NCBI RefSeq assembly: GCF_950295315.1
Contig: NC_080171.1
Location: 96,028,752 to 96,092,751 of the forward strand
Direction: 5' to 3'
Length of the DNA stretch: 64,000 bases
Source of the DNA: Erinaceus europaeus
Taxonomy: Eukaryota; Chordata; Mammalia; Eulipotyphla; Erinaceidae
Of this stretch, positions 40,435-51,563 are shown in pieces. Numbering within the stretch: the first letter of the stretch is position 1; the number at the start of each line of letters is the position of its first letter. A program made the position numbers and the translations under genes. The notes under the pieces are model-generated. The model made no database searches. It was not told the origin of the DNA and worked only from the letters and a program-made list of their open reading frames with translations.

Positions 40435-40660
40435 GGTCAGGCAGTGATGCATCTATTAGAGTGCACAAGTCATCATACACAATGATTCTGGTTCAAGCCC
40501 CTGGTCTTCACATGCTGGAGGGAAACTTCATGATTAGTGAAGCGGTGCTGCAGATTTCTCTCTTTCACTTCCTTGCTATTTTCCCCTCCCCAGTCAATTT
40601 CTTTTTGTCTTCATCAGCAAAGATGAAAAAAAAAAAAGAAAGAAAGAAAAGAAAGCCTAG
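40435..40660 (+). repeat. Group B-like SINE
   Basis: GGGGTCAGGCAGTGATGCAT head, GGTTCAAGCCCCTGGTC B box, poly(A) and GAAA-rich tail. Confidence 0.75.
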
Positions 40661-40784
40661 GAACATACTTAGAATAGACTCCCTAGCTTCTTTCTACTCT
40701 AACATCCCTATTCTCATCTGCTCTATTTCTACTTTTTGGTTCCTGTTTATTGAAAATTTTGTCCTGCTTTATATATTACCACCT

Positions 40785-41350
40785 TTCAGCCACCAACTTG
40801 CAGGTGCTCCTATGATTCCATCCTGACTTCCCTGGACAGACAACCTCATTGTGTCTTGGAACTCCACCTCTCCAGAGCCTTACCCTACTAGGGAAAGATA
40901 CAAATGGGATAGGAATATGGATCATCCTGCCAATGCCTATGTCCATTGGGGAAGTAGTTACAGAAATCAGAACTCCCACTTTCTGCACTCCATAAAGAAT
41001 TTTGATCCATACTCTCAGAGGGGGAGAAATTTTAGGACAAGATGACCAGAGGGAACTCCAATTCCATCAGAGAGATAAGAGGGAAAGAGGGAAGACATTT
41101 GGAAGTAGCAATAGGTGTAGGTATGACTTACAAAGGAAGAAAAGGCAGGACCATAGAAAAAATGGGAAAGTAGATAAATATAGATAATTATAGAAATAAT
41201 AATCAACCATATCTATAACCTTGGGAGAACTACTGCAGTTTACAATGGAGGGGAAGGGGAACAGATCTCTGGTGGTGGGAAAGGTGCAGAATTATACTCC
41301 TGTTATTTCATAATTTTGTAAATCAATATTAAATTACTACTAGTAGTAAA
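40785..41350 (+). mobile_element. L1 3' UTR and 3' end
   Basis: CTTCCCTGGACAGACAACCT, CTCCACCTCTCCAGAGCC, CCATACTCTCAGAGGGGGAG, then a 180-base segment absent from the younger module-2 copies (AGAGGGAACTCCAATTCCAT to GGAGAACTACTGCAGTTTAC), and TCTCTGGTGGTGGGAAAGGT to AATATTAAATTACTAC. Noncoding. Confidence 0.85.
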
Positions 41351-41355
41351 AAAAG

Positions 41356-41447
41356 GTGGGAGTAGAATGGCCACTGGGAGCATTGGATTCATTGTGCAGG
41401 CACTGGGCCCTAGAGCTCTGCCACTCTGGTGGCAATAAAAACGTGTT
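41356..41447 (+). repeat. Orphan SINE 3' module
   Basis: Only the 3' module is present (ATGGCCACTGGGAGCATTGG to CACTCTGGTGGCAATAAAAA), directly after the L1 A tail, with no SINE head or core. Confidence 0.7.
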
Positions 41448-41941
41448 TTTTTAGTGGAATAAAAGCTGTTTCTCCTGTCTCCTTGCATCAGTGCACACAT
41501 CTTGTCACAGACCACTCAGCAGTCATGACATAAAGAAATGCTGATCTCAGCAACCTGGCCCTAGAGCATGGGAAGGAAATGGGAAGGAAACTGGGAAGGT
41601 TGGGGTTGAACACCGTCACCCTTACCTGTGAGGAAAACAGCTGGTCTATGCTTAGTGAAACCCTATTCTGATTCCAGGAGAAAAATTCCTACTGTCTGAG
41701 AAAGAGAAGGGCTCCCGTTTCCTGCTCCTCTAATACCAATAGACCTCATACACTCCACAAAACATAGGAGATTCCTTGGCATAGGGAGAGGGGAATAGAA
41801 GAGAATCAGGAACAGGGAGCTTGTATCTTCGAGGAACTTGGCCAACAATACAAGGAAGGAGGCTGGGGACCTAGAGAAAGGAGCTCAGAATGAGGAAGGA
41901 GGACTTATTCAAAGGTCCCATCACTTATCCTAAAACTTCTC
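41448..41941. other. Unique sequence
   Basis: Nothing recognised; a weak internal repeat of GGGAAGGAAA at about 41568-41600. Confidence 0.35.
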
Positions 41942-42016
41942 CTTCTTCTTCTTCTTCTTCTTCTTCTTCTTCTTCTTCTTCTTCTTCTTCTTCTTCTTCT
42001 TCTTCTTCTTCTTCTT
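41942..42016. repeat. (TTC)n microsatellite
   Basis: About 25 perfect TTC units (GAA on the other strand), immediately upstream of an L1 insertion. Confidence 0.98.
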
Positions 42017-42037
42017 CCACTTAAGAAATCACAGGTG

Positions 42038-42430
42038 CTACTCAGCTATAAAAAATGGTGACTTCACCGTTTTCAGCTGATCTTAGATAGACCTTGAAAA
42101 ATTCATGTTAAGTGAAATAAATCAGAAATAGAAGGATGAATACGGGCTGATCTCACTCTCAGGCAGAAGTTGAAAAACAAGATCAGAAAAGAAAACACAA
42201 GTATAACCTGAACTGGAATTGGCATATTGCACCAAAGTAAAAGACTCTGGGGTGAGTGGGTGGGGAGAATACAGATCCAAGGATGACAGAGGACCTAGTT
42301 GGGGTTGTATTGTTATATGGAAAACTGGGAAATGTTATGCATGTACAAACTATTGTATTTACTGTTGAATGTAAAACATTAATTCCCCAATAAAGAAATT
42401 TAAAAAAAAAAGTAAAAAAGAAAAAGAAAA
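42038..42430 (+). mobile_element. Young 5'-truncated L1 (module-1 3' end)
   Basis: Starts in the ORF2 C-terminus (CTACTCAGCTATAAAAAATG), then the 3' UTR, AATAAAGAAATTT and a poly(A). AAGAAATCACAGGTG flanks it at 42023-42037 and 42431-42445. The best-defined L1 insertion in the window. Confidence 0.96.
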
Positions 42431-42445
42431 AAGAAATCACAGGTG

Positions 42446-42710
42446 AAGGCAAGTGAGAGGGAAACTCACAAATGTTCCAGAGTCTCTTACAAGTTCAATG
42501 GTGAAGTGGTGATTTCATCTTCACTGATGAATTCACAGGCAAAGTGGGACTCTCCTTCACAACCAACTCTGAATCTTCTGTCTCCTATCAGCTCCCCACT
42601 CCTGATAGCTTATCCTTCTGGTTGCCCTATTTTATGCAAGGTCTTTTGGGGTAATGCCCCATGATGCCACCCATACTGATATGGGCTCCTCTCCTGAGAG
42701 TATGAGTTCA
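42446..42710. other. Unique sequence
   Basis: Nothing recognised. Confidence 0.3.
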
Positions 42711-42711
42711 T

Positions 42712-43007
42712 TTTTTTTTTTTTTGCTTCCAGGGTTAGTGCCTGGGGCTCAGTGCAGGCACTATGAATCCACTGCTCTTGATAGCCTTTTTTCTCTCCCC
42801 ATTTTTTAAATTGGATAAGGCAGAGAGAAATTGAGAGGGAAGAGGAGGAATAAAAGGCGAGAGAAAGACAGACACCTGCAGACCGATTCACTGCTTGTGA
42901 AGCAAGCCCCCTGCAGATGGGTATCTGAGGACTTGAACTGGGATCCTAGCTTGGGTCCTTGTGCTTCATACTGTGTGCTTAACCTGGTGCACCATCACCT
43001 GGCCCCC
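42712..43007 (-). repeat. SINE with 3' module
   Basis: Plus-strand poly(T), GCTTCCAGGGTTAGTGCCTG module, purine middle, core and head GGGCCAGGTGATGGTGCACC (sense). TGAGTTC flanks it. Confidence 0.87.
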
Positions 43008-43009
43008 TG

Positions 43010-43267
43010 AGTTCTGTTATGGAACTCTCCATATGTCTATCTCCTACCTGCAGTGTAGCTCTCCACTCCCTATGCAACTCTAAATGTACTTGCTTCCTTT
43101 GTGCACTCTGTAAATGTGTCATACATGTGCCACATCCATACCCATAGATATATACAACCCCATGTACACATATATGGGATACACACAGAAACACACATAC
43201 ATGAACCACATATGTAGTGGAAGTAGAGTAAGTGTGACTTCCTGCAGTGTCACACTATCCCACCCTG

Positions 43268-43270
<3 letters not shown>
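43010..43270. other. Unique, CA/TG-rich sequence
   Basis: ACACATAC and CCATGTACACATATATGG words; no element. Confidence 0.35.
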
Positions 43271-43305
<35 letters not shown>

Positions 43306-43318
43306 ACACACACACACA
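43271..43318. repeat. (CA)n microsatellite
   Basis: CA units with a single T interruption. Confidence 0.97.
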
Positions 43319-43319
43319 G

Positions 43320-43795
43320 TCTACTCCACAGGAGGTAGTGGAGATTATCTGATAAGTTTAGGAAGAATGGGTTGGGTTTGGTGCTATCCTCATTACCCTT
43401 GGGAATAAGCTGACTGTAGGAAACTGGGATTCTCTTCTGCTCCTCTATGTTACTGGGATTTCCTAGAAATGTGTGCCTTACTCCAGGGTCCAGTTATGGG
43501 TTTGTTTAACTCTCATACAAAGCAGTGCCTCCTGGCCTGGCCTTTGTCAGGAACTAACATTGATTTTAGCCTTCATTATTCTTGATCTTATTTTGTAAGT
43601 TGGTTAGGACTCAGATGGAGAAAAGAGTATATAAAAGTGTATAAAGAGTATAAAGCTCTATAATGAGCTTTATTAAGAACACCAGCAAAAGGCACCACTG
43701 TCTATTCTTCCCTTAAATACAAACTTCATCTTACCTCTTCTTTCACTACATGCCCCATGTTCAATCCATACTTGACAATTCAATTCCTATATACT
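43320..43795. other. Unique sequence
   Basis: A short tandem of AAGAGTATATAAAAGTGTAT-like words lies near 43623. No gene recognised. Confidence 0.35.
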
Positions 43796-43799
43796 TTCT

Positions 43800-44016
43800 T
43801 TTTTTTCAAAATTATCTTCATTTATTGGATAGAGACACCCAGAAATTGAGAGGGTAGGGGGAAATAGAGAGGGAGAGAGAAAGAGAGACACCTGCAGCCT
43901 TGCTTCACCACTTGTAAATCTGCCTCCCTCTGCAGGTGGGGATCAGGGGCTTGAACTCGGGTCGTTGCACATTATAACATGTGTCTTCAATCAGGTGTGC
44001 CACCATCCAGCCCCCT
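43800..44016 (-). repeat. Group B SINE
   Basis: Well-preserved minus-strand copy; CCTATATACTTTCTT and CCTATACTCTTTCTC flank it. Confidence 0.9.
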
Positions 44017-44017
44017 C

Positions 44018-44985
44018 CTATACTCTTTCTCAAAGCCTAACTGCTTCACCCACACCACACTTTCAGTTGTCTGGGGTGCAGCCCTGTCCTGTATGATCGT
44101 AGTCTCCTCCCTGGCCTCCTGGGTCTACTTTCTGCCCCTCACTCCTCCACTCCCAATCAAGTGGCAGGTGTCCAGAGTCCATATCCATCCCTTATACTCA
44201 CAGCTTGAAGAAATAACCATATTCTATTTGTAGGGGACCATTTCTCATGCCTCTTGCCTTTTCTCCCCACTTTCCCTCTGGACAAAGAGTCTATTTTTAT
44301 TTTATTTCAGGGAATTTGTCTTTTGAAATAATTAACCACCTTCTCATACCAATTTTTCTTCACTCAAGAAATGCAAAATCACATAACACATTGGAATGTT
44401 TTTTTTTTACCACCCACTTTAAATTATGCAGTTGCTGTATTGTGGTAAATATGTAGATTAGAGAGTTGGGGTAATATGTTCCAGGCTTAAAGCAGGATTC
44501 TGTCCTTCCCAAGCCACTGAGAAGGTCTTCTGGAGGACTGGATTTGGCTCAACATTCTCCCCAAATGGTCAAATGTCTGCACTGTCCTTGGCTTTTCCTT
44601 CCTCCTCAAATATACACCCAAGACACAGGCCATTCAGACAATCTACTGATCTTTTCTCTGAACCAGAAGTCCTGTTTCAAGCTGCTAATAATCTAGGCCC
44701 AAGACATCAAGTTCAAAGATGTGCAAACTTAAGCTCAGAGAAGTCAAGCAAATAGTCCAAGGGATCACGACCAGGAAATGAACTCTCAGGTCTGCTGGAC
44801 AGTCCAGAATGAGATTCCTGGTTAAGATGATCACTTTATAACTTCAAGATGACAGTTATGTCTTCTAATAGTTCTTCTTAAATTTTTACTGCTCTTTCCC
44901 CCTTCTCAGGTACAACTCATCATCTTAGCTTCTTGTTTCACTGAGTGATGAAACAATTGTGGGAGAGATGCCTACTTTGATTGCA
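44018..44985. other. Unique sequence with a MIR fragment
   Basis: An antisense MIR lies at about 44695-44810 (CTTAAGCTCAGAGAAGTCAA, ATGAACTCTCAGGTCTGCTG). The remainder, including an 84-codon frame at 43979-44233 that starts inside a SINE, is not gene-like. Confidence 0.45.
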
Positions 44986-44989
44986 CATG

Positions 44990-45775
44990 TTGGGAAATAT
45001 TTAACTGTATAAAAAGGCCCTTATCTAAGCTAAATATGGGACCCAGACCAAATCAAATCTATGAGGTTTACAGTCAACAATATTTATACCCCTTCCCCAT
45101 ATTAGGTAGCTACTGTCTTCCCTGATCCAGCTTTCTGTCCCTTTTTCAGCCATGACATCACCTCCCCAGACAATAACTTGGATCCACCTGCATATCAGAT
45201 TTCAGGCTCAGAGAAAAGAAAAACCCAAAAAACCAAAAACTAGTATAGCTACAGGCCCTTTGAAATATAAATAAAATATGCCTACTAGCTATCTACAAAA
45301 TGGAGGACCCCCCCCCCCAACACTTCGCCTGCACTATTCTAGCCTTTAGGTCTATGATTGTTCAATAATTTGTTTGGCTTTGTATGTTAACTCTCTTTTC
45401 AGCCACCAGGTTCTAGATGCTAGCATTATGCCGACCAGAATTCCCTGGACAGATGACCCCACCAATGTGTCCTGGAGCTCCACTTCCCCAGAGCCCCACC
45501 CTACTAAGGAAAGAGAGAGACAAGCTGGGAGTATGGATCGACCAGTCAATGCCCATATTCAGTGGGGAAGCAATTACAGAAGCCAGACCTTCCACCTTCT
45601 GCATCCCACAATGACCTTGTGTCCATACTCCCAGAGGGATAAAGAATAGGAAAGCTATCAGGGGAGGGGATGGGATATAGAGATCTGGTGGTGGGAATTG
45701 TGTGGAGTTGTACCCCTCTTATCCTATGGTTTTGTTAATGTCTCCTTTTTTAAATAAATAAAAAAAATTTTTAAA
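44990..45775 (+). mobile_element. L1 3' UTR (module 2), extended
   Basis: GGGACCCAGACCAAATCAAA, CAGATTTCAGGCTCAGAGAA, then CAATAATTTGTTTGGCTTTG, GGAGTATGGATCGACCAGTC and TCTGGTGGTGGGAATTGTGT to TTTTAAATAAATAAAAAAAA. It pairs in reverse orientation with 45985-47610. Confidence 0.85.
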
Positions 45776-45865
45776 GGCTCTTATATGTAGCACTTGCCAG
45801 TTTCTGTGGTGTAAATTTTGCCATCTGAGCTTACTTTAAGCTGCTAGTGGTTTAATAACACACAT

Positions 45866-45870
<5 letters not shown>

Positions 45871-45925
<55 letters not shown>
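45871..45925. repeat. (CA)n microsatellite
   Basis: About 27 CA units between two oppositely oriented L1 3' UTRs. Confidence 0.98.
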
Positions 45926-45927
<2 letters not shown>

Positions 45928-45984
45928 CCTAAAAATTTAGCCATCTGCTCTTCCAGGCTGACTCCAGCTCACTACCAGGTGGAA

Positions 45985-47610
45985 TCTATCCACCACTCCC
46001 TACCCCACACCCTTGTTGCTCAGTGTGTCTTCAGCTGTCCTATTCTTCATCCCTCTGGAAGTATGGACCCAGGATCATTATAGGTTGCAGAAGGTGAAAG
46101 GTCTGGTTTCTGTAATTGGTTCTCCGCTGAACATGGATGTTGGCAGGTTGATCCATTCTTCCAGCACGTCTCTCTTTCCCTGCTGGGGCAGGGGTCTGGG
46201 GAGGTGGGGAATCCAGTACACATTGGTGGGGTCATCTGCCTAGGGAAGTCAGGTTGGTGTCATAGCAGCATCTGGAACCTGGTGGCTGAAAAAGAGTTAA
46301 GATATAAAGCAGAACCAATTGTTGACTAATCATGAACCTAAAGGCTGGAATATTGCAGATGAATATTTGGGCTTCTGTTTCGGAAAAAGCTAATAGGCCT
46401 ATTTTAGGTATATTCTAAGGGGCCGATGAATTTACTAGTTTTTACCTAAGCCTGACATCTGATATGCAGGTGGACCCAAGTTATTGGCTGGGGAGATGGT
46501 GCCATAGTTGGAAAAAGGACTAGAAAGTTGGATCCAGGAAGAGAGTAGCTCCCAAATCTGGGAAAATTATATAAATATTGTTAACTGTAAACTTCATCGA
46601 TTTGATCTGGGTCCCATAGTCAGCACAAGAGCCTATGTAACCTCTGCATCCGGTAGGTCTGAGCTCACAATCTGTGGTCACAGCTAGAACATTCCAGGCT
46701 GCACTAATTTCAGGAACCGTCTTCCTTGGGTGGTAGTTTGTTGTTCAAACTCCCTTCAAGAATGGAACATTCCCTACTATTGTTGATCCACATTGAGGGC
46801 AAGGTCCTATAGGGGCCCACAAAGGGGTCCATTATGTTGTTCCTGATGGAGATGATCAGTGACAGTGGTTAGAGGTCTAGGCCCATCATGTCTTTGTGGT
46901 AATCCCAGACTTCCTGACTAAGGTCCCAGGAGATGGAGTGGTGTGGTAGTGACTAAAAAGTCGTCATTAGGAAAAAAAGGACATAATTAAAGTATGCCAG
47001 TTTCTTGCCCCTCTTCAGCTTTTGTACTCCTTACTTTGATAAGATTAGCTTTGGAGTTATTGAAGTGTAATGGAAAGTAGGTGAGGAGGGTATCTAGGTC
47101 TAAGTAGAAACTATTTGATTGGGTACTTTATGGTATCTTTTTAGGTCTCTTTACTTGCTTGCTTCATTTATTGGCTCACTGCAAACTATTGTGCACTTTT
47201 GCTTTAAGATATATATTTTCCCCTAACTTATGGATGTATGTGTGCATATTCCCTATTTCATGGAACCTGGTCTATATCTAGGTTTTGAGACTTTGTAAAG
47301 ACATGCACCACTAGAAATGGGATTAAGGAGTCCTATGAGCTAGGAAAGGTCTCACCAGATTAATGACGCTGGAGTGTAGACATTCCATGCCTGATGTCTC
47401 TGGATAAAGTCCAAAGTGAAACATATTGAGGTGGTACTGGTTGCATTGATTAAGTTGGGATAAGCAGATGCATTATCAATGTTATGAGTTGAGAGAAGCA
47501 TGCAGGAAAGTGAGTCCCACACTAGAGGTTCCAAGACTGGGAGAAATATGGGCTTTATAGAGAATGGGAAGGTTCCTGCTGTTTTAATGTCTCAGTCTCC
47601 TTTTACTAGA
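45985..47610 (-). mobile_element. Long L1 3' UTR
   Basis: About 1.6 kb of minus-strand 3' UTR. It overlaps the module shared with 44990-45775 and 57300-58390: CATGCAGGAAAGTGAGTCCC near 47498 matches the reverse of 57600-57625, and GATCTGGGTCCCATAGTC at 46604 the reverse of 45040-45060. No ORF2 sequence is included. Short open frames are chance. Confidence 0.8.
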
Positions 47611-47620
47611 TCACAAAGGG

Positions 47621-47734
47621 TTGGGGAGATAGCATAATAGTTTTGCAAAAAGACTTCTTTGCCTGAGGCACCAAAGTGTCCAGGTTCAATCCCCAGCACC
47701 ATCACCAGCCAGAGCTGAGCAGTACTCTGGTTAA

Positions 47735-47766
<32 letters not shown>
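47621..47766 (+). repeat. Group D SINE with (AAT)n tail
   Basis: GGTTGGGGAGATAGCATAAT head, CCAGGTTCAATCCCCAGC, GAGCAGTACTCTGGTTAAAA, then AAT units at 47737-47766. Confidence 0.9.
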
Positions 47767-47767
<1 letters not shown>

Positions 47768-47897
47768 TTAGACAGAAAGACCCCTGAATGACTGCTCAGT
47801 AGCCTGCTTCTCTGTCTGGCCTAGCACAAGGCCTGACATGCAGTAGGCACTTGAGACATGTCTGAGGAAAGGAAGAAGCCATAAAAGAAGGCAAGAG

Positions 47898-48079
47898 GAG
47901 GCCAGGAGGTGGTGCACCTGGGTAAGTGCTCACATCACAGTGCTCAAGGACCCGAGTTCTAGTCCCTGGTCCCCTCCTGCAGGAGGAAAGCTTCACAAGT
48001 AGTGAAGCAGGGCTGCAGGTATCTCTGTCTCTCACCCTGTTTATCTTCCCTCCCCTCTCAATTTCTCTCTATCTCTAGC

Positions 48080-48110
<31 letters not shown>

Positions 48111-48115
48111 AAAGG
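47898..48115 (+). repeat. Group B SINE with (AAAT)n tail
   Basis: GGCCAGGAGGTGGTGCACCT head; AAATAAATAAAT tail at 48081-48113. Confidence 0.9.
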
Positions 48116-48450
48116 AGACACAAGTCATGGAAGAATTTATTCCTATTGGAAAGAACTCCCTGCCTCATAGCTAGTTCCCAAAAGAACATCCTGAAGTGGA
48201 TACCATGACAAACTTCTGAGAGCTACTACATCTTCCCTGCCCTTAAGCCAAGGATGAGACCACTGTCTGGTATTTTCTTGGGGAAACTTACTAAGTCTGA
48301 GACACTGAGGCCATAGAGGCCCCTTGGGTTGGATTCTAACTGCCTTCATGAGCAGTTTGCCTTGCTGCTGCTTTTACTACTGTATCTGTTTCTCTCTGGT
48401 GAACTGGCACAAGAATCTCTGACTTATTCTGAGAATCTGTGAAAACAATG
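48116..48450. other. Unique sequence
   Basis: Nothing recognised. Confidence 0.3.
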
Positions 48451-48960
48451 GTTGGCTAAGTGCTGAGAGCATATTCAGCACTGTCTGGATGAGGGAATTA
48501 TGAGATGCTACATTGTTATTGAATTCTAAATGGTGACATAGAAATTATTTCCCCCGAGTGTAGTACATATTGCTCTTAAATAATAGAACTTTCCTGATTT
48601 CAAATAATTGGGGGGAGTACTCATGAATTAGCGATAAGTCTGAATTATGGGATATTGCAAAAATTTTATTACTTTCAAATTAATGCAAATTAATGACTAA
48701 GCCTGTATTGTCAAGGCATGGTCTCTTAGGAGAGCTGTTTTAATGAACAGATACGAATCACAGGTAATTAAGCATTCACTGTAAACAAGGGGGCTTAAAT
48801 CAAATGATGTTAAAAGTACTGGGAAACTTTTTTAAAAGAGAAAGCTAGCTGTATGCTCAGTTCTGCTGGTATTGCTTGGCAAACCTTTACATAATCCCCT
48901 GCCTAGATCAGATTATGGAAACCTCTGTGTAAATCAGCTTGCATGTTACTGAAGCGTGGC
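48450..48960. promoter_or_regulatory. Candidate enhancer-like conserved element (POU/homeobox motifs)
   Basis: A repeat-free AT-rich block with a perfect octamer ATGCAAAT at 48683-48690 inside TTAATGCAAATTAATGAC, TAATTAAG at 48767, TGAATTAGCGATAAG at 48624 and ACAGATACGAATCACAGG. Such clustered POU/homeodomain-type words are typical of developmental enhancers. Function is inference. Confidence 0.45.
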
Positions 48961-49625
48961 TGCTCCCACAACTACAGGATGTGGACCCTGACTGGAGTGC
49001 CAGGTGCCAGCAACCAACAGCTCCATGCATTACTCAGAACCCCTCAAGTCTGCAGATGGCTCAAGAGCTGGCACCACAACGAACAGCTGCATCCCACTGC
49101 ACACATATGCATAAAGTTACTCACACAACAATTCTCTATTTACATGTGTTCCTAATGCTCAATTACACATGCACTTCCATAAAAGTCACACAGCCTATTC
49201 ATTCCTATACTTACAGATATACATACACTGTGGGAAAAATAATCTTTATTCTTCAACTTAATTTAAAGTCCTGTGGTTTGAGAAAAATTTGTAAAAGTAA
49301 TGTAAACTTTCATTGATCCCCAAGACTTGTGAGAATGTCACAGAGATGGATGACAAGGAATGAATGGAAGACAGTGAAATCTTTTATCAGCACCATGGAC
49401 AGCAGCCAAGCAGGCAAGTGTGGGGAACTGTCCTGGGTGCTTGTGCTAATATCTGGGAGAAGAGGACACTTACCTAGTCGGTTATGTGTCAGTACCAATC
49501 CAATGCTGTACACATGGCATCTCATTTAACATGTCTGGTGGACTTAAAATGTAGATGTCCTTTACCCCACTTTACAGATGCAAAGACTGAAAATCAGTGA
49601 CAGAGAGCATCAGTTCTACATGCAC
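48960..49625. other. Unique sequence with a MIR piece
   Basis: Open frames at 48939-49316 lack domains. An antisense MIR fragment lies at 49540-49605 (CCCACTTTACAGATGCAAAG). Confidence 0.4.
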
Positions 49626-49628
49626 ACA

Positions 49629-49721
49629 GTGGGAATTGTGTGGAGTTGTACCCTTCTTATCCTATGTTTTTTGTCAGTGTTTCCTTTTTATAAATAAAAT
49701 TTTTATTTATTTATTATTTCA
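49629..49721 (+). mobile_element. L1 3' end stub
   Basis: Only the last 80-90 bases (GTGGGAATTGTGTGGAGTTG to TATAAATAAAATTTTTA) of a module-2 L1, an extremely truncated insertion. Confidence 0.8.
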
Positions 49722-49998
49722 AAAATATTTATTTATTCCCTTTTGTTGCCCTTGTTTCATTGTTGTATTCATTATTATTATTGATGTTGTCATTGTTGTT
49801 GGATAGAACAGAGAGAAATGGAGAGAGGAGGGGAAGACAGAGAGGGGGAAGAGAAAGATAGACACCTGCAGACCTGTTTCACCACTTATGAAGCTACTCC
49901 CCTGCAGGTGGGGAGCCGGGGGCTTGAACCAGGATCCTTACACCAATTCTTGTGCTTTACGCCATGTGCGCTTAACCCGCTGTGCTGCCACCTGACTC
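49722..49998 (-). repeat. Group A SINE
   Basis: Minus-strand near-full copy at the L1 tail; TATAAATAAAATTTTTA and TATAAAATTTAAAAAA suggest the duplicated A/T target. Confidence 0.9.
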
Positions 49999-50019
49999 TG
50001 TATAAAATTTAAAAAAAAA

Positions 50020-51165
50020 AAAATAACTGCAATTTAATTCTAGAACTACCTGGTTAGTGATACAGTTCTTTTCCATGCTGACTCCATATATCCCAAACAC
50101 CCTCTCCTCTTCATTCTCACCTGGATAAAGAACTCATCCTGGACCTCTCCAAGGAAATCACCAAACACTGGTGATTATGGGTCAGGTCCAGTGAGGGAAT
50201 GACTTGTGGGTCATTTAGCACTGGGAGCAGTGGGAAATGGAAAGTTGTATTTGTTCTCAACCTCATGTTTTTTTCCAGCTAAGGTTTTGGTGAGAGGAGA
50301 TGATAGCATCCCTAGATGATAAAGTAAGGAGGTGTCATGCAGGCCACAGAAGATGGGGGCACAGTGAACTTTACTAAAAGGTCCTGTCTGATCCACCAGT
50401 CCCAATAGCCCTTTCAGACTAGCAGAGGTTTGAGATTCATCTCAATTCCATAGTGGGTGCCACCCAATTAACATAGTACCTCTTATGTGGTACTATGCTA
50501 ATTTTTCTGGGGGAAATAAGGCTGACTATTTGGGCTTAATTCTGGCTTAGACTTTTTTTTCTTCCAAATTTTGAGCTAAAGAATAAAAATTTCTTTCCTA
50601 TGGAAAATATGGGGCTCCTTAAAACTATTAGCTCTTTTCAGAAACTATACTAGGAGTCAGACATTGTAATCCCACTTTCATAAACATTATTAAAATTTCT
50701 CTACAATTCTGTGATAAACTACACTGAGATAGTTATACTCCTCCTTATTTTTATAGGTAATGAAACTGGGACCAAGTGGGAGAAAGGAACTTGTCCAAAA
50801 TCACAGAGCTTGTTTAGAATTACAACCAAAATGAGAAGATTACTCTGTGTAATTCTGCACTCTGTCATGGGTGGGCGGGGGGGAGGCATTGAACTCCAGG
50901 GCTCAGAAGACCCAAGATCAGTAGGGAATTCTGTCTCATTAGGAGTTGGTACATCACATTCACAGGGAAATTACTTAGGAACCATATATATTGGTCACAT
51001 TTGCCAGAATGCTTAAAGACTCATTTTTGCCCATCACGAACATGGAAGAGGGCTCTGTATGTTCAGAGAGGTTTGAAAATGGAAGTGACATGAAATAAAG
51101 CAGTGCAGTAGAGAACATGCCCAAATATTCCTTCTCTTATGCCAGGGAATATAGTATCAGTCTTT
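50020..51165. other. Unique sequence with MIR fragment
   Basis: An antisense MIR lies at 50690-50860 (TAGGTAATGAAACTGGGACC, AAGGAACTTGTCCAAAATCA). The other DNA is unrecognised. Confidence 0.45.
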
Positions 51166-51169
51166 GTGT

Positions 51170-51425
51170 CTCTTCTTCCTGCCTTCTCTTCCTTTCTAAG
51201 TCATACTATTACTATTACTACTTCTAAATGTCTTTCCTTTTTCCCTCTCCTTCTCTGATGGAATTGGCTTTCAGAGCCTTCTAGTGGGCATGTACCAAAA
51301 TTCTTTTTGGCGTACAGAAGGTGAGAGTTCTGGCTTCTGTAATTGCTTTTCTGTTGGACATGGGTTTTTGCAGCTTGATCCATAACCCAGCCTGTTTCTA
51401 TTGTTCCCTAGTAGGGTAGGAAGGA
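51170..51425 (-). mobile_element. L1 3' UTR fragment
   Basis: CCTTTCTAAGTCATACTATT, GATGGAATTGGCTTTCAGAG, TCTGTAATTGCTTTTCTGTT and CCCTAGTAGGGTAGG in antisense order; older than the module-2 copies. Confidence 0.8.
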
Positions 51426-51512
51426 GCTTATCTTAAACACTTCTTTCAGTAGCTATCGCTGCTCTCTGAAGCCCAGGACCCTGTGTGCACTTGGGGTATG
51501 GAGTGCCATTGT

Positions 51513-51514
<2 letters not shown>

Positions 51515-51562
<48 letters not shown>
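51515..51562. repeat. (GT)n microsatellite
   Basis: About 24 GT units. Confidence 0.98.
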
Positions 51563-51563
<1 letters not shown>

